DNA of 64,000 bases from GCA-2705445 sp002705445 (lineage in GTDB: Bacteria > Pseudomonadota > Gammaproteobacteria > Poriferisulfidales > GCA-002705445), in assembly GCA_045561235.1 (NCBI GenBank), contig JBJKYB010000002.1, positions 558,001 to 622,000 on the forward strand, read 5' to 3'. Below are positions 45,810 through 55,048 of this stretch, in pieces. Position numbers and translations under genes: made by a program. Below the pieces are notes generated by a model that was given only the letters and a program-made list of their open reading frames with translations, searched no databases and had not been told where the DNA came from. The first letter of the stretch is position 1. Each line of letters begins with the position of its first letter.

Positions 45810-46112
45810 TTAGTTTTCTAGAACGGCGTTTATTTTTTGATGGAGTTCTAAAATTCTTTCTCTTATTGAGAAATTCAATGTATTAGTAATATCTTTATGG
45901 TTCAGAGAATCATTTGCAAAATTTAAAGCTGAAATTACAGCTATTCTGTCCAGGCCAATAGTCTTTCCTTCCGATTTTGTTTTCATCATCTTATCATTAA
46001 GTAACTCAGCAGATTTATATAGATCATCTTTTTCATTCTCTTGGCAAAAAATATCATAATTCTGATTAAGAATTTTAACTGTTACAGGAATTTTTTTATT
46101 TTGATCGTTCAT
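45810..46112 (-). CDS. zapA: Cell division protein ZapA
   Basis: 100 residues. PVTVKILNQNYDIFCQENEKDDLYKSAELLNDKM is the ZapA globular domain, followed by a helical dimerisation segment (about 60-98). It bundles FtsZ filaments at the division ring. The start overlaps the zapB-like gene by 4 bases. The 6S RNA follows about 50 bases downstream on the same strand. Confidence 0.93.
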   Translation of the reverse strand: MNDQNKKIPVTVKILNQNYDIFCQENEKDDLYKSAELLNDKMMKTKSEGKTIGLDRIAVISALNFANDSLNHKDITNTLNFSIRERILELHQKINAVLEN

Positions 46113-46345
46113 TGTTGGGTATACTCCAAAGATCTTAATCTGTTTATTATACCTTCAACTTTATTTTGTACTTTTTGGTTTTTTTCTTTAATTTTAAATT
46201 TTTCAGCTACTTCCTGTTCTTGTCTTTCTTTTAATAGTTGATTTTCTTTTTTAAGATCTAAATATTTATTAGACAATTCCTCTATTTTGACCTCGAGATC
46301 GTCTAACTCTTTATTTAGTGTAGATATTATGTGATCATTATTCAT
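46109..46345 (-). CDS. zapB: ZapB-like coiled-coil cell division protein (TIGR02449 type)
   Basis: 78 residues from the ATG at 46345. Nearly the whole chain is a heptad-patterned coiled coil (LNKELDDLEVKIEELSNKYLDLKKENQLLKERQ), ending in IINRLRSLE as in the small TIGR02449 proteins found before zapA. It probably forms Z-ring-associated filaments. Earlier in-frame ATGs (the nearest 12 bases upstream) overlap the promoter -10 box, so they are unlikely. It overlaps zapA by 4 bases. Confidence 0.82.
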   Translation of the reverse strand: MNNDHIISTLNKELDDLEVKIEELSNKYLDLKKENQLLKERQEQEVAEKFKIKEKNQKVQNKVEGIINRLRSLEYTQQ

Positions 46346-46355
46346 ATATAATGTC

Positions 46356-46384
46356 ATACTATTATTGCCAGCATTATAGGTCAA
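46356..46384 (-). promoter_or_regulatory. Promoter of zapB-zapA
   Basis: On the minus strand TTGACC (46384-46379), a 17-base spacer and TAGTAT (46361-46356). Transcription would begin only a few bases before the ATG at 46345, giving an almost leaderless mRNA with no Shine-Dalgarno sequence. Confidence 0.6.
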
Positions 46385-46430
46385 TAGATAAATACAAAAT
46401 AAATAAATATTAATTTTTTGGGCTTCAAAT

Positions 46431-47702
46431 ATGGATTTAAAAGAATTAAAAAGAAGGAGAATAGCATTAGCGAATGAGATGCAGAGAAATTCTATAGCTA
46501 TATTATCATCTGCAAGTAAAAACTTTAGAACAAAAGATGTCGAAAATCCTTATCGGCAGCATAGTGACTTCTTATATTTGACAGGACTAAGTGAGCCTAA
46601 CCTTATCAATATAGTTTTTGTAGAAAATGATGAAGTTATCTCAATTCTATTCAGGGATAATACATCAGATCATGAAAAAGTGTGGGAAGGCAAAAGATTA
46701 GATAATTCTGAGATAAAAGAAAAATATGGTTTTTCAGAAATTCATAATATGAGTAATTATGAGGATAAAATTATAGATTACATAAGAAAAAAAGAAACTA
46801 TTTATATAGAACAAGGTTTGAATATTAAATTAGATCATATCATTCTCCAAAAATTAAAAAAATCCTCAGAAAATTGCCAAAAAGCCATTATTCCTTTAAA
46901 TTCTATTACTCAAAAGCTTAGACTAATTAAATCCGACTATGAAATTAATATGATTAAAGGCGCTGCAAAAGTTTCTATTCAAGCACATAAGGAAGCTATG
47001 AAAAAATCCAAGCCAGGTATTTACGAATATGAACTAGATGCTGAAATTAAATACGTTTTTAATAAAAATAATATGCATTTTGCGTATATGTCGATAGTTG
47101 GAGGAGGAAATAATGCTTGTACTCTTCACTATATAAAAAATGATAGCTTGTTAAAAGATAAAGATTTAGTTTTGATTGATGCGGCTGCAGAAAATAATGG
47201 CTACGCATCTGACATTACAAGAACTTTTCCAGTAAATGGAAAATTCACAAAAGAGCAATCTTTGATTTATGATATTGTTCTAAAGGCGCAAGAGAAAACG
47301 ATTGAATTTATTCGACCTGGGATTACTTGGAATGATGTTCATCAGACAACAGTTAATGAAATATCAAAAGGTTTAATTGAGTTAGATTTATTGAAAGATA
47401 ACTTTGAAAACGTAATTAAAAAAGAATCATATAAAGAATTTTTTATGCATAGAACTGGACATTGGTTAGGTCTAGATGTGCACGACGTAGGAGAATATGA
47501 AAATATTCTATTTGAACCAGGAATGGTGATTACTGTTGAGCCAGGAATATATATAAATGAATCCAATGAAAGTATTCCCAAAAAATGGAGAGGAATTGGG
47601 GTCAGAATCGAAGACGATGTTTTGATAACAAAAGATGGTAATGAAGTAATTACGAAAGATCTTGCTAAGGAGCGAAATGAAATTGAGGCTCTGTGTAGTT
47701 AA
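46431..47702 (+). CDS. pepP: Xaa-Pro aminopeptidase
   Basis: 423 residues, pita-bread metallopeptidase. The five metal ligands are visible: LIDAAAENNGYASDITRTFP (two Asp), HRTGHWLGLDVHDVG (His), TVEPGIY (Glu) and GVRIEDDVLIT (Glu). An N-terminal creatinase-like domain occupies about 1-165. It removes N-terminal residues before proline. It is divergent from zapB across 85 bp and heads pepP-ubiH-ubiI, the conserved E. coli order. Confidence 0.95.
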   Translation: MDLKELKRRRIALANEMQRNSIAILSSASKNFRTKDVENPYRQHSDFLYLTGLSEPNLINIVFVENDEVISILFRDNTSDHEKVWEGKRLDNSEIKEKYGFSEIHNMSNYEDKIIDYIRKKETIYIEQGLNIKLDHIILQKLKKSSENCQKAIIPLNSITQKLRLIKSDYEINMIKGAAKVSIQAHKEAMKKSKPGIYEYELDAEIKYVFNKNNMHFAYMSIVGGGNNACTLHYIKNDSLLKDKDLVLIDAAAENNGYASDITRTFPVNGKFTKEQSLIYDIVLKAQEKTIEFIRPGITWNDVHQTTVNEISKGLIELDLLKDNFENVIKKESYKEFFMHRTGHWLGLDVHDVGEYENILFEPGMVITVEPGIYINESNESIPKKWRGIGVRIEDDVLITKDGNEVITKDLAKERNEIEALCS

Positions 47703-47706
47703 TAAA

Positions 47707-48915
47707 ATGCAAAAAAAAAATCATAATATCACTATAATTGGAGCAGGTTTAACAGGACTAGCGTTTTGTAACTTATTAAAAGAATCAGATACTAATATTC
47801 AATTAATAGATAATAATCCAAAAAGTTTCTATAAAAATATTAATATTGATAAACATATAGTATTGTCTAACACAAGTAAATTAATCTTAGAGAGCATCAA
47901 TCTCTGGAACCAGATAAGTCAACATTGCACAAAAATCAAAAATATCCATATATCAAAAAAAAATATATTTGGTTCAACATTAGTAAAATCGCAAGACGAG
48001 AATCTAGAATCGCTTGGATATCAAATACCCATCCGAGAACTCCTTAAGATTTTTCATGAAAATATCAAAAATGAATCTAATATTGAAATATTATACGGAT
48101 CAGAAGTAACTGTTGTAGAACCTGGCGAAGAAGTGAAAATTTCCTTTAAGCATAAATCTGTTATGAAAGAAATTACAACAAGTTCAGTTATATTTGCTAC
48201 AGGAGCAACAGACAATTTAGTTGATTCAATATTTACTGAAAAAATACAAAAAATTTATCAACAAAAGGCTTTAACTTGCGAGGTAGTATCAGATAAATAT
48301 AATTGTGAAACAGCATTTGAAAGGTTTACAAATTTAGGAATTTTAGGAGTTATACCAAGAAAAGAAGGTAATTGGACCTTAATTTATTCAACAAATGAAG
48401 ATGAATCAGAATTTATTTGTAATTTAGATAATAAAGAAGTAGCTAATTACTTTCAAAAACTTTTAGGTGAAAAATGTGGAGAAATTGAAGCAGTAAAAAG
48501 TATAAATGTCTATTCTCTTAAAATGAAATATCATAAATCTTTCACAAAAGATAACATATGCTTATTGGGTGATGCAGCACATACGCTTCATCCTATTGCC
48601 GCTCAAAGCTTTAATTTATCATTAAGGGATTGTGCATATCTTGCAAGCATGATTAGAAAAAAAATTATTAATAATGGTAGTTTGTCGAAAATATTTAAAG
48701 AATATCACTATAAAAGAGTCAATGAAGTTGAAAGACTTGTCAAATTCACAGATACTCTTGCCTCTTTTATTCACGGGGGCGGTTTACTTAAAAATAATTT
48801 TATTGGTTTATCTTTTTTAATTTTGGATACAAATAAAAAATTAAGAGTAAATATTATTAGATATCTATTGGGTGTAAATTTTTCACAATCATTAATCTCA
48901 ACCTTAAAAGAGTAA
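47707..48915 (+). CDS. ubiH: UbiH-like FAD-dependent hydroxylase (2-octaprenyl-6-methoxyphenol hydroxylase)
   Basis: 402 residues from the ATG at 47707; an earlier in-frame ATG lies inside pepP. ITIIGAGLTGLAFCNLL is the FAD-binding GxGxxG motif and GDAAHTLHPIAAQSFNLSLRD near 300 the second FAD motif. In that motif the usual GQGxNxG reads AQSFNLS, an atypical form. It hydroxylates a ring carbon in ubiquinone synthesis. Assignment as UbiH rather than UbiF rests on its place after pepP. ubiI follows by 2 bases. Confidence 0.85.
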   Translation: MQKKNHNITIIGAGLTGLAFCNLLKESDTNIQLIDNNPKSFYKNINIDKHIVLSNTSKLILESINLWNQISQHCTKIKNIHISKKNIFGSTLVKSQDENLESLGYQIPIRELLKIFHENIKNESNIEILYGSEVTVVEPGEEVKISFKHKSVMKEITTSSVIFATGATDNLVDSIFTEKIQKIYQQKALTCEVVSDKYNCETAFERFTNLGILGVIPRKEGNWTLIYSTNEDESEFICNLDNKEVANYFQKLLGEKCGEIEAVKSINVYSLKMKYHKSFTKDNICLLGDAAHTLHPIAAQSFNLSLRDCAYLASMIRKKIINNGSLSKIFKEYHYKRVNEVERLVKFTDTLASFIHGGGLLKNNFIGLSFLILDTNKKLRVNIIRYLLGVNFSQSLISTLKE

Positions 48916-48917
48916 TT

Positions 48918-50075
48918 ATGAAAACCGATGCAATAATAGTTGGATCTGGAATAATAGGAATGTCTTTAGCAATTATTTTAAGTAAAAATAATAAGAAAAC
49001 TATAATTATAGAAAAAAACTTATCAAATAATTTGAACAATAGAAGAGTTTATGCACTTTCAGAAAAAACAAAATCTTTTTTTGAGAGTATCTCTATATGG
49101 GAGAATATTTCAAACATTAATCAACTAGATGAAATGAGTCTTCACTATAGAAATTATATCACTGATGATGCACTTAGTTTTAAAAGAATAGATTCTCAAA
49201 AAAATATTGGTTATATAGGTGAAAGTAATAATATTATGAAAGCTTTAATTGAGAAAATTGAACATGATAAAAATATTAAACTGTACGATAATTGTTCGGT
49301 TGATGAAATAAGTAATCACTTAAATAACCTTGAAATCACCACAACAAATAAAAATACTATCAAATCTAAGTATTTGTTCAGCTGTGATGGTTCAAAATCA
49401 GGTATAAAGAAACATTTAGGGCTTAATAATCAATATGATTATTATGATTCAAAGGCAAAAGTTTTTAATATAAAACATGAAAAATCAAATAAGAAAACAG
49501 CTACACAAATATTTTTACAAAGTGGTCCAGTTGCGTTTCTTCCTCTAACATTAAATGAATCATCAATGGTTGTAAGTATAAAAAATAAATTTAATTCTGA
49601 AGAATTTAGTGAGGATAATATTTGCGGCTTTTTAGAAAAAATTACCAATAACTCTTTTGGAAAAATTGAGTTAAACTCAAAAATTCTTTCCTTTGATCTA
49701 GTCGGATTTGACTCAGAATCTTATATAAGCGGAAATACTGTATTTGTTGGAGATTCTGCACATTCTGTTCATCCTTTAGCTGGAATGGGTTTAAATTTAG
49801 GTATCTCTGATGTTATTGAGATTGATAAAGCTATCAAAGGAAGCCATCAAATATTTGGAGATAAAAATTTTTTCTCAGGATATGCTCGTAAACAGAAAAT
49901 TGTCAATAAAAAGGCTAGGCAACAGCTTAAAATTATAGAGAAAGTCTACTCTTTGGAGAACAATGCTATTATGCAAATTATAAAATTTGGTATGAAAAAT
50001 ATACAAAAATCTACTTTTTTAAAAGAAAAAATAATAAAACATGCTAATAACAATTTGAGTATTTTTCAAAATTAG
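48918..50075 (+). CDS. ubiI: UbiI/VisC-like FAD-dependent hydroxylase
   Basis: 385 residues. N-terminal DAIIVGSGIIGMSLAIIL (FAD GxGxxG), a DG motif in SCDGSKSG near 158, and the canonical second FAD motif GDSAHSVHPLAGMGLNLGISD near 275. It probably carries out C5 hydroxylation in aerobic ubiquinone synthesis. Neighbouring ubiH is its paralogue. It ends with a 4-base overlap with the convergent ABC ATPase gene. Confidence 0.87.
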   Translation: MKTDAIIVGSGIIGMSLAIILSKNNKKTIIIEKNLSNNLNNRRVYALSEKTKSFFESISIWENISNINQLDEMSLHYRNYITDDALSFKRIDSQKNIGYIGESNNIMKALIEKIEHDKNIKLYDNCSVDEISNHLNNLEITTTNKNTIKSKYLFSCDGSKSGIKKHLGLNNQYDYYDSKAKVFNIKHEKSNKKTATQIFLQSGPVAFLPLTLNESSMVVSIKNKFNSEEFSEDNICGFLEKITNNSFGKIELNSKILSFDLVGFDSESYISGNTVFVGDSAHSVHPLAGMGLNLGISDVIEIDKAIKGSHQIFGDKNFFSGYARKQKIVNKKARQQLKIIEKVYSLENNAIMQIIKFGMKNIQKSTFLKEKIIKHANNNLSIFQN

Positions 50076-50767
50076 CCAAAGTTGATATAATTTTCAATCA
50101 AATCACAATGTTTTTGTATAAAGAATTTTTCAGTAGAATTTTGATATAAAATTTTTCCCTTATCCAGAAATATAATTTCCTTACCTATTCTTTTAATTTG
50201 TGAAATATCATGGGAAGTCATAAATATTTTTGTTGTAGATGAAGCAAGATTATTTATTATATTTTCGATTTCATTTTTATAAACAGGGTCAAGTTGAGAT
50301 GTTGGTTCATCCAAAAAAATAATTTTTGGGTCTCCTATAATAGACATAGCAATAGCGACTTTTTGTCTCTCACCACCAGATATATATTTTGTATTAATAT
50401 TCATAATACTTTCTAAATTTAGTTTTTTAATAATTTTATCAACATAATATTTATCTTTTATATTTTTTTGTTTAATTACATAAAGTAAATTTTCATATAT
50501 TGTTCTATTTAAAAGTATTGGTGTTTGGAATACCATCGATTGATTTTTCTTTATTTCAGAAGTTGTAAACTCCCCCCATTTTATTGTACTTTCTGGCATT
50601 TTTATGAGTCCGTGAAGTGCTTTGAGCAAAGTACTCTTTCCTGATCCATTATTGCCAGCAATAATAGTTATTTTTTTTTCTGTTGTATTTATATTTATAT
50701 CTTTGAGAATAAAATTATTATTTATTTCATAGTTTAAATTCTTAACTATTAAGGGAAGAATTCTCAT
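50072..50767 (-). CDS. tupC: ABC transporter ATPase, tungstate/TupC-like
   Basis: 231 residues. Walker A AGNNGSGKST near 38-47, Q-loop MVFQTPILLNRT near 80, signature YISGGERQK, Walker B IIFLDEPTSQLDP and switch His in MTSHDI are intact. The Q-loop and signature resemble TupC/ModC-type oxyanion importers. It starts with no gap after the permease stop. Substrate is inferred from family resemblance of the permease; molybdate or another anion cannot be excluded. Confidence 0.8.
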   Translation of the reverse strand: MRILPLIVKNLNYEINNNFILKDININTTEKKITIIAGNNGSGKSTLLKALHGLIKMPESTIKWGEFTTSEIKKNQSMVFQTPILLNRTIYENLLYVIKQKNIKDKYYVDKIIKKLNLESIMNINTKYISGGERQKVAIAMSIIGDPKIIFLDEPTSQLDPVYKNEIENIINNLASSTTKIFMTSHDISQIKRIGKEIIFLDKGKILYQNSTEKFFIQKHCDLIENYINFG

Positions 50768-51451
50768 TCAGCTTATTTTCCTAAGTGATTTAATTAGTAT
50801 AGTTATAATAAAGGATATTAGTAATAGAATCAGCCCAAGTGCTACAGCAAGTTCTATACTACCTTTACTTGTTTCAAACGCTATAGCTGTTGTCATTACT
50901 CTTGTGAAATGGTTAATATTTCCACCAACTATCATAACAGCGCCAACTTCGGCACTAGCTCTTCCAAATCCAGTTAGAGCAACTGTAATGAGAGCGTATC
51001 TTGATTCATAAATTAATGTTTTAAGTTTTTTGAACTTATTTAAATTTAAAGAGTTTAGTAATAAATTTAACTCTTTATTTTTTTTGTAAATTTCCTCGTA
51101 AGTAAGCGAGATAACAATTGGTATAATTAATAGTGTTTGTGCAAGTACCATCACCGTCGGAGTATAAAGTATATCAAGAAAACCGAAAATACCCTGCTTC
51201 GAAACAAGAGTATATATTATCAAGCCTAGAACAACCGGAGGCATACCCATTAAAGTATTGGAAATAAGCATTATGAAAGACTGAAATTTATTTTTATAGA
51301 ATACTAAAAAAGCTCCAAATGGAATACTTATCGATACAGCAATTATTAATGCTGACAGAGTTACTTTTAGTGATAATGCTATAATCTCAAATAAATCTTT
51401 ATTAAGGGATATAATTAGATTAAATGCTGTTTCTAATATGTTAATTAACAT
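50768..51451 (-). CDS. tupB: ABC transporter permease, tungstate/TupB-like
   Basis: 227 residues with about five transmembrane helices. IIALSLKVTLSALIIAVSISIPFG, MGMPPVVLGLIIYTLVSKQG and GFGRASAEVGAVMIVGGNI match TupB-type permeases of the ModB-like superfamily. The last of these is near the EAA coupling loop region. The gene overlaps plsC by 11 bases and is followed by the ATPase. No substrate-binding protein (TupA) is found in the window. Confidence 0.82.
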   Translation of the reverse strand: MLINILETAFNLIISLNKDLFEIIALSLKVTLSALIIAVSISIPFGAFLVFYKNKFQSFIMLISNTLMGMPPVVLGLIIYTLVSKQGIFGFLDILYTPTVMVLAQTLLIIPIVISLTYEEIYKKNKELNLLLNSLNLNKFKKLKTLIYESRYALITVALTGFGRASAEVGAVMIVGGNINHFTRVMTTAIAFETSKGSIELAVALGLILLLISFIITILIKSLRKIS

Positions 51452-52187
51452 TTGATTCTAAAATATTTTTTACAGTTTGGTAACATTCATTTGAAATTGA
51501 TTTTCTATCTTTACCTTTTGTTTCAATCAGTTTTGTAATAGTAATTTCAGCGGTGATATCTTTGTGAAATAGAACTTTAAGAATATTTAAAAATAAAGAA
51601 TTCCCTCTTACAAAAGGGACACTAGGATGGATATTTTTATTTTTATATGGATATTTTATTACTACACATTGAACTGGACAGCTAGAGTCTATGCAGCTAG
51701 CAAATAGCCTGGGTTTAAAACTTAATAGTTTTTTTCCTCCAGAAGAAGTTCCCTCTGGAAATATTGCTACATTTCTGTTGCGAGATAGGAATTCAGATAT
51801 ACCAGATACCGCTAATGAGGCTGCATTTTTTTCACCTCTATTTATAAAAAGCATATCAACAGCAGTGGTGATTTTGCCAATGACTGGCCATTTACTTACC
51901 TCAATTTTTGATAAAAAGGTGGTTTTAAACGTGCTTCCTAAAATTATGATATCCAGCCATGAGGAATGATTGGAAATAATTAAGTAATTCCCTTGTTTTA
52001 TATCACCTTTTATAATTGTTTTTACTTCAATAATATCTAGTATCTTTTTAAACCACAGTCTTATTTTTTCAGATTGTTTATCGTTAGCACATATATCAAA
52101 ATCCCCGATTTCAGCAATTATTGCTTTTGTATTTGTTATATGAACAACAAACTTAAGTAGCTTTTTAAAAAAATTTATTATTCTCAT
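51441..52187 (-). CDS. plsC: 1-acyl-sn-glycerol-3-phosphate acyltransferase family protein
   Basis: 248 residues. HX4D box NHSSWLDIIILGS near 73, INRGEK near 115, FPEGTSSGGK near 140 and the VQCVVIKYPY block define the PlsC/LPLAT family, which acylates lysophosphatidic acid or related lysolipids at the inner membrane. It lies between a YyaL gene (4-base ATGA overlap) and tupB (11-base overlap). It could instead be an OlsA/ornithine-lipid-type acyltransferase; sequence alone does not decide. Confidence 0.88.
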   Translation of the reverse strand: MRIINFFKKLLKFVVHITNTKAIIAEIGDFDICANDKQSEKIRLWFKKILDIIEVKTIIKGDIKQGNYLIISNHSSWLDIIILGSTFKTTFLSKIEVSKWPVIGKITTAVDMLFINRGEKNAASLAVSGISEFLSRNRNVAIFPEGTSSGGKKLLSFKPRLFASCIDSSCPVQCVVIKYPYKNKNIHPSVPFVRGNSLFLNILKVLFHKDITAEITITKLIETKGKDRKSISNECYQTVKNILESNVN

Positions 52188-54232
52188 AATAGATTGACCC
52201 TATTTGAAAATTCATTTATATCATTAATTGGTTTTTCACATGTAAAGCCTTTACATATATATGCTGTCACATCTCCCAGAGCTTTCTTGTCATCAATACT
52301 TTTATATCCTGTATTATTGTTACTTATATAAAAGTAACTAATATAAGGTTTGTTAAGAGCAATCAACTTGTCAATCCATGTGTAAATATTATTTGATTTT
52401 ACATTTGTTTTCAAAATAATGGTAACAATTGGCTTTTTCATTAAGAGATAATTATCAAGAAGAGAACTATGAGAATTAGGAGAGTCATTTAATTGTTTCG
52501 ATGCATAGGAGAAAACAGATTCTGCAGCATCAATATATTTTGTATTATTCATGAGAAAACCTAATTTTATAAATATTTTTGATGCCAAACTATTTCCAGA
52601 TGGAAAGGCTTCATCAGCAGTCGGTTTTGGTTTTTGTATGAGGATCTCGTGCTCTTTGGAGGTAAAGTAAAATCCCCCATCAGAGAAATCTAAAAACTTT
52701 TCAATTAACACATCTGCCAGAACAATTACTTTTTCAAATAATTTATCATTCCATTTTATAGATAAGAAATTTAAGATAGCATTTATTAAAAAAACATAAT
52801 CGTCTAGATATGCATCTATGTGAGACTTTCCATTTTTATATGTCGCGTTTAACTTAGTTTTATCTAGCATATTACTAATTAAAAAAAGTATAGATTTTTC
52901 AGCGCTTTCTAAATAAAGAGTATTTCTTGAGATTTTATAGTATTCAATTAAAGAATTTGCAGTTAACGAGTTCCAAGATGTCAGTATTTTTTCATCTGTG
53001 AAAGGTTTTTTTCTTTTATTTCTGATATCAAGAAGTATGTTTATGCTTTCATCTAATAGTTTATAGTCGACATTTTTTATTCTTGATTTAAATTCTACTT
53101 TTGTATTATAAGAAATATATAAATGATATTTATTTTCAAAATTACTTTTTTTACTCAAGCCGAAGTGATCTGAAAACACGTCAAATTGATTTTTGCTAAG
53201 ATTTTTCTCTACTTCTAATTTATCCCAAACATAATACTGTCCTTCGCCATCATCAGAATCAGCATCTATACTTGAAAAAAAACCTCCTTCGCTCGATTGC
53301 ATTTCATTGATGATCCAGTCAGCTATTCTCTTTGCTGTTTTGAAGAAACTTTGGTCTTTAGTAATGAAGTAGGCTTTAGAATAACATTCTAACAAGCAAG
53401 AATTATCATATAACATTTTTTCAAAGTGAGGGATCATCCAAACGTCATCAACTGAATATCTGAAAAATCCACCACCGAGTTGATCATTGATTCCACCTTC
53501 TTGCATTGAAATGAGACTATAAAGCGCCATATTTAAATCATCTTGATCATCTTTTTTATTGTTATATTGGTGCGAATTCAATATATACATTATAACGCTT
53601 GGTTGAGGGAATTTTGGAGCAGAACCAAAACCGCCCATGGTTATGTCAAAAGCACTTCTTGCATTTTTCATGTATTTCTCTTGTATTTTTCTATCAATAT
53701 CTTCTTCGTTTGTATTATTTCTATCTATTTGATCTAAAGCTCGAATAATTGACTTGTTATGATTTAAAATTTCATCATAATTATTATTATAGTAATCATA
53801 AATTTTCATTAATAATTCTTTAAAGCTTGGTAAATTATATTTATTTGTATTTGGGAAATAAGTACCTCCAAAAAACGGTGCTTGATTATCATGAGATAAG
53901 AACATTGTTAGAGGCCAGCCTCCAGATCTTTGGTTTAGAAGAATTTGTGAAGTTTGATAAATTTTATCCAAATCTGGTCGTTCCTCTCTATCCACTTTTA
54001 TGTTTATAAAATATTTATTCATAATCTCTGCAGTTTTATCATCCTCAAATGATTCATGAGCCATCACATGACACCAATGGCATGCAGAATATCCAATAGA
54101 TAACAAAATAGGTTTTTTCTCTATTTTTGCTTTATTTAAAGCCTCTTTTCCCCAAGGATACCAATCAACAGGATTTTTTGCATGCTGAAGTAAATAAGGG
54201 CTTGTTTCTTTTGAGAGACGATTTATTTTCAT
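52184..54232 (-). CDS. YyaL/SSP411 family protein (thioredoxin-like plus six-hairpin glycosidase fold)
   Basis: 682 residues from the ATG at 54232; an in-frame ATG 22 codons upstream would overlap lgt and extend past the family start MKINRLSKETSPYLLQHA. The N-terminal thioredoxin-like domain has CHWC at 51-54 in YSACHWCHVMAHESFED, followed by VDREERPDLD. The large C-terminal part is an alpha/alpha toroid like N-acylglucosamine 2-epimerases. Function is unproven in bacteria. It is divergent from lgt across 40 bp. Confidence 0.87.
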   Translation of the reverse strand: MKINRLSKETSPYLLQHAKNPVDWYPWGKEALNKAKIEKKPILLSIGYSACHWCHVMAHESFEDDKTAEIMNKYFINIKVDREERPDLDKIYQTSQILLNQRSGGWPLTMFLSHDNQAPFFGGTYFPNTNKYNLPSFKELLMKIYDYYNNNYDEILNHNKSIIRALDQIDRNNTNEEDIDRKIQEKYMKNARSAFDITMGGFGSAPKFPQPSVIMYILNSHQYNNKKDDQDDLNMALYSLISMQEGGINDQLGGGFFRYSVDDVWMIPHFEKMLYDNSCLLECYSKAYFITKDQSFFKTAKRIADWIINEMQSSEGGFFSSIDADSDDGEGQYYVWDKLEVEKNLSKNQFDVFSDHFGLSKKSNFENKYHLYISYNTKVEFKSRIKNVDYKLLDESINILLDIRNKRKKPFTDEKILTSWNSLTANSLIEYYKISRNTLYLESAEKSILFLISNMLDKTKLNATYKNGKSHIDAYLDDYVFLINAILNFLSIKWNDKLFEKVIVLADVLIEKFLDFSDGGFYFTSKEHEILIQKPKPTADEAFPSGNSLASKIFIKLGFLMNNTKYIDAAESVFSYASKQLNDSPNSHSSLLDNYLLMKKPIVTIILKTNVKSNNIYTWIDKLIALNKPYISYFYISNNNTGYKSIDDKKALGDVTAYICKGFTCEKPINDINEFSNRVNLL

Positions 54233-54272
54233 ACCTCTGCTATTATATACATTTATAATAAAATTATTAGTA

Positions 54273-55043
54273 ATGATACATAATTTAAATCCGATCATTA
54301 TTTCTTTTGGTAGTTTCCATATTTACTGGTATGGATTTATGTACCTAATTGCTTTTTTAGCAGCTTGGCTACTAGGAAATCTATATATAAAAAAAAATAT
54401 TATTAAAATTGATAATAATAAATTTTCTGATTTGTTATTTCTTTGTTTTTTGGGCATTTTGATTGGAGGAAGAATTGGCTATTCGTTTTTTTATAATTTA
54501 TCTTCAACAATAGAAAACCCATTAACTATATTTTTTTTATGGGATGGCGGCATGAGCTTTCACGGTGGATTTCTTGGTGTAATTATTAGCATTGTTTATT
54601 TTTGCAAAAAAAATAAGATTTCTTTTTTTATAATATCTGATTTTATAGTCAAATTGGTACCTATTGGATTATTTACTGGCAGAATTGGAAATTTTATTAA
54701 TGGGGAACTAATCGGTAAACCAACAGATCTTCCTTGGGGGGTAGTATTTTTAAAAATTGATGATTTGTATAGACATCCGTCGCAATTATATGAAGCTTTT
54801 TTGGAAGGTGTGGTCTTGTTTATAGTTTTAAATTTTATAGTTTCAAAAAATGCAAAAACTGCAACTGCAACAGCTTATTTTTTAATATTATATTCTTTAT
54901 TTAGATTTCTAGTAGAATTTTTAAGATTACCAGATTCCCATATTGGATATCTTATGTTTAGTTGGGTTACAATGGGACAAATTCTCTGTATACCAATGTT
55001 TTTTTTAGGTTTGTATATTTTAAGAATAAGAAATGGTGACTAA
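54273..55043 (+). CDS. lgt: Prolipoprotein diacylglyceryl transferase
   Basis: 256 residues with about seven transmembrane helices. GGMSFHGGFLGVI (essential His) near 93, GRIGNFINGELIG near 140 (signature with essential Arg/Asn) and RHPSQLYEAFLEG near 170 are intact. It attaches diacylglycerol to lipobox cysteines, for example that of LptM (6550). thyA follows 5 bases downstream, the lgt-thyA pair of gammaproteobacteria. Confidence 0.95.
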   Translation: MIHNLNPIIISFGSFHIYWYGFMYLIAFLAAWLLGNLYIKKNIIKIDNNKFSDLLFLCFLGILIGGRIGYSFFYNLSSTIENPLTIFFLWDGGMSFHGGFLGVIISIVYFCKKNKISFFIISDFIVKLVPIGLFTGRIGNFINGELIGKPTDLPWGVVFLKIDDLYRHPSQLYEAFLEGVVLFIVLNFIVSKNAKTATATAYFLILYSLFRFLVEFLRLPDSHIGYLMFSWVTMGQILCIPMFFLGLYILRIRNGD

Positions 55044-55048
55044 TATTT

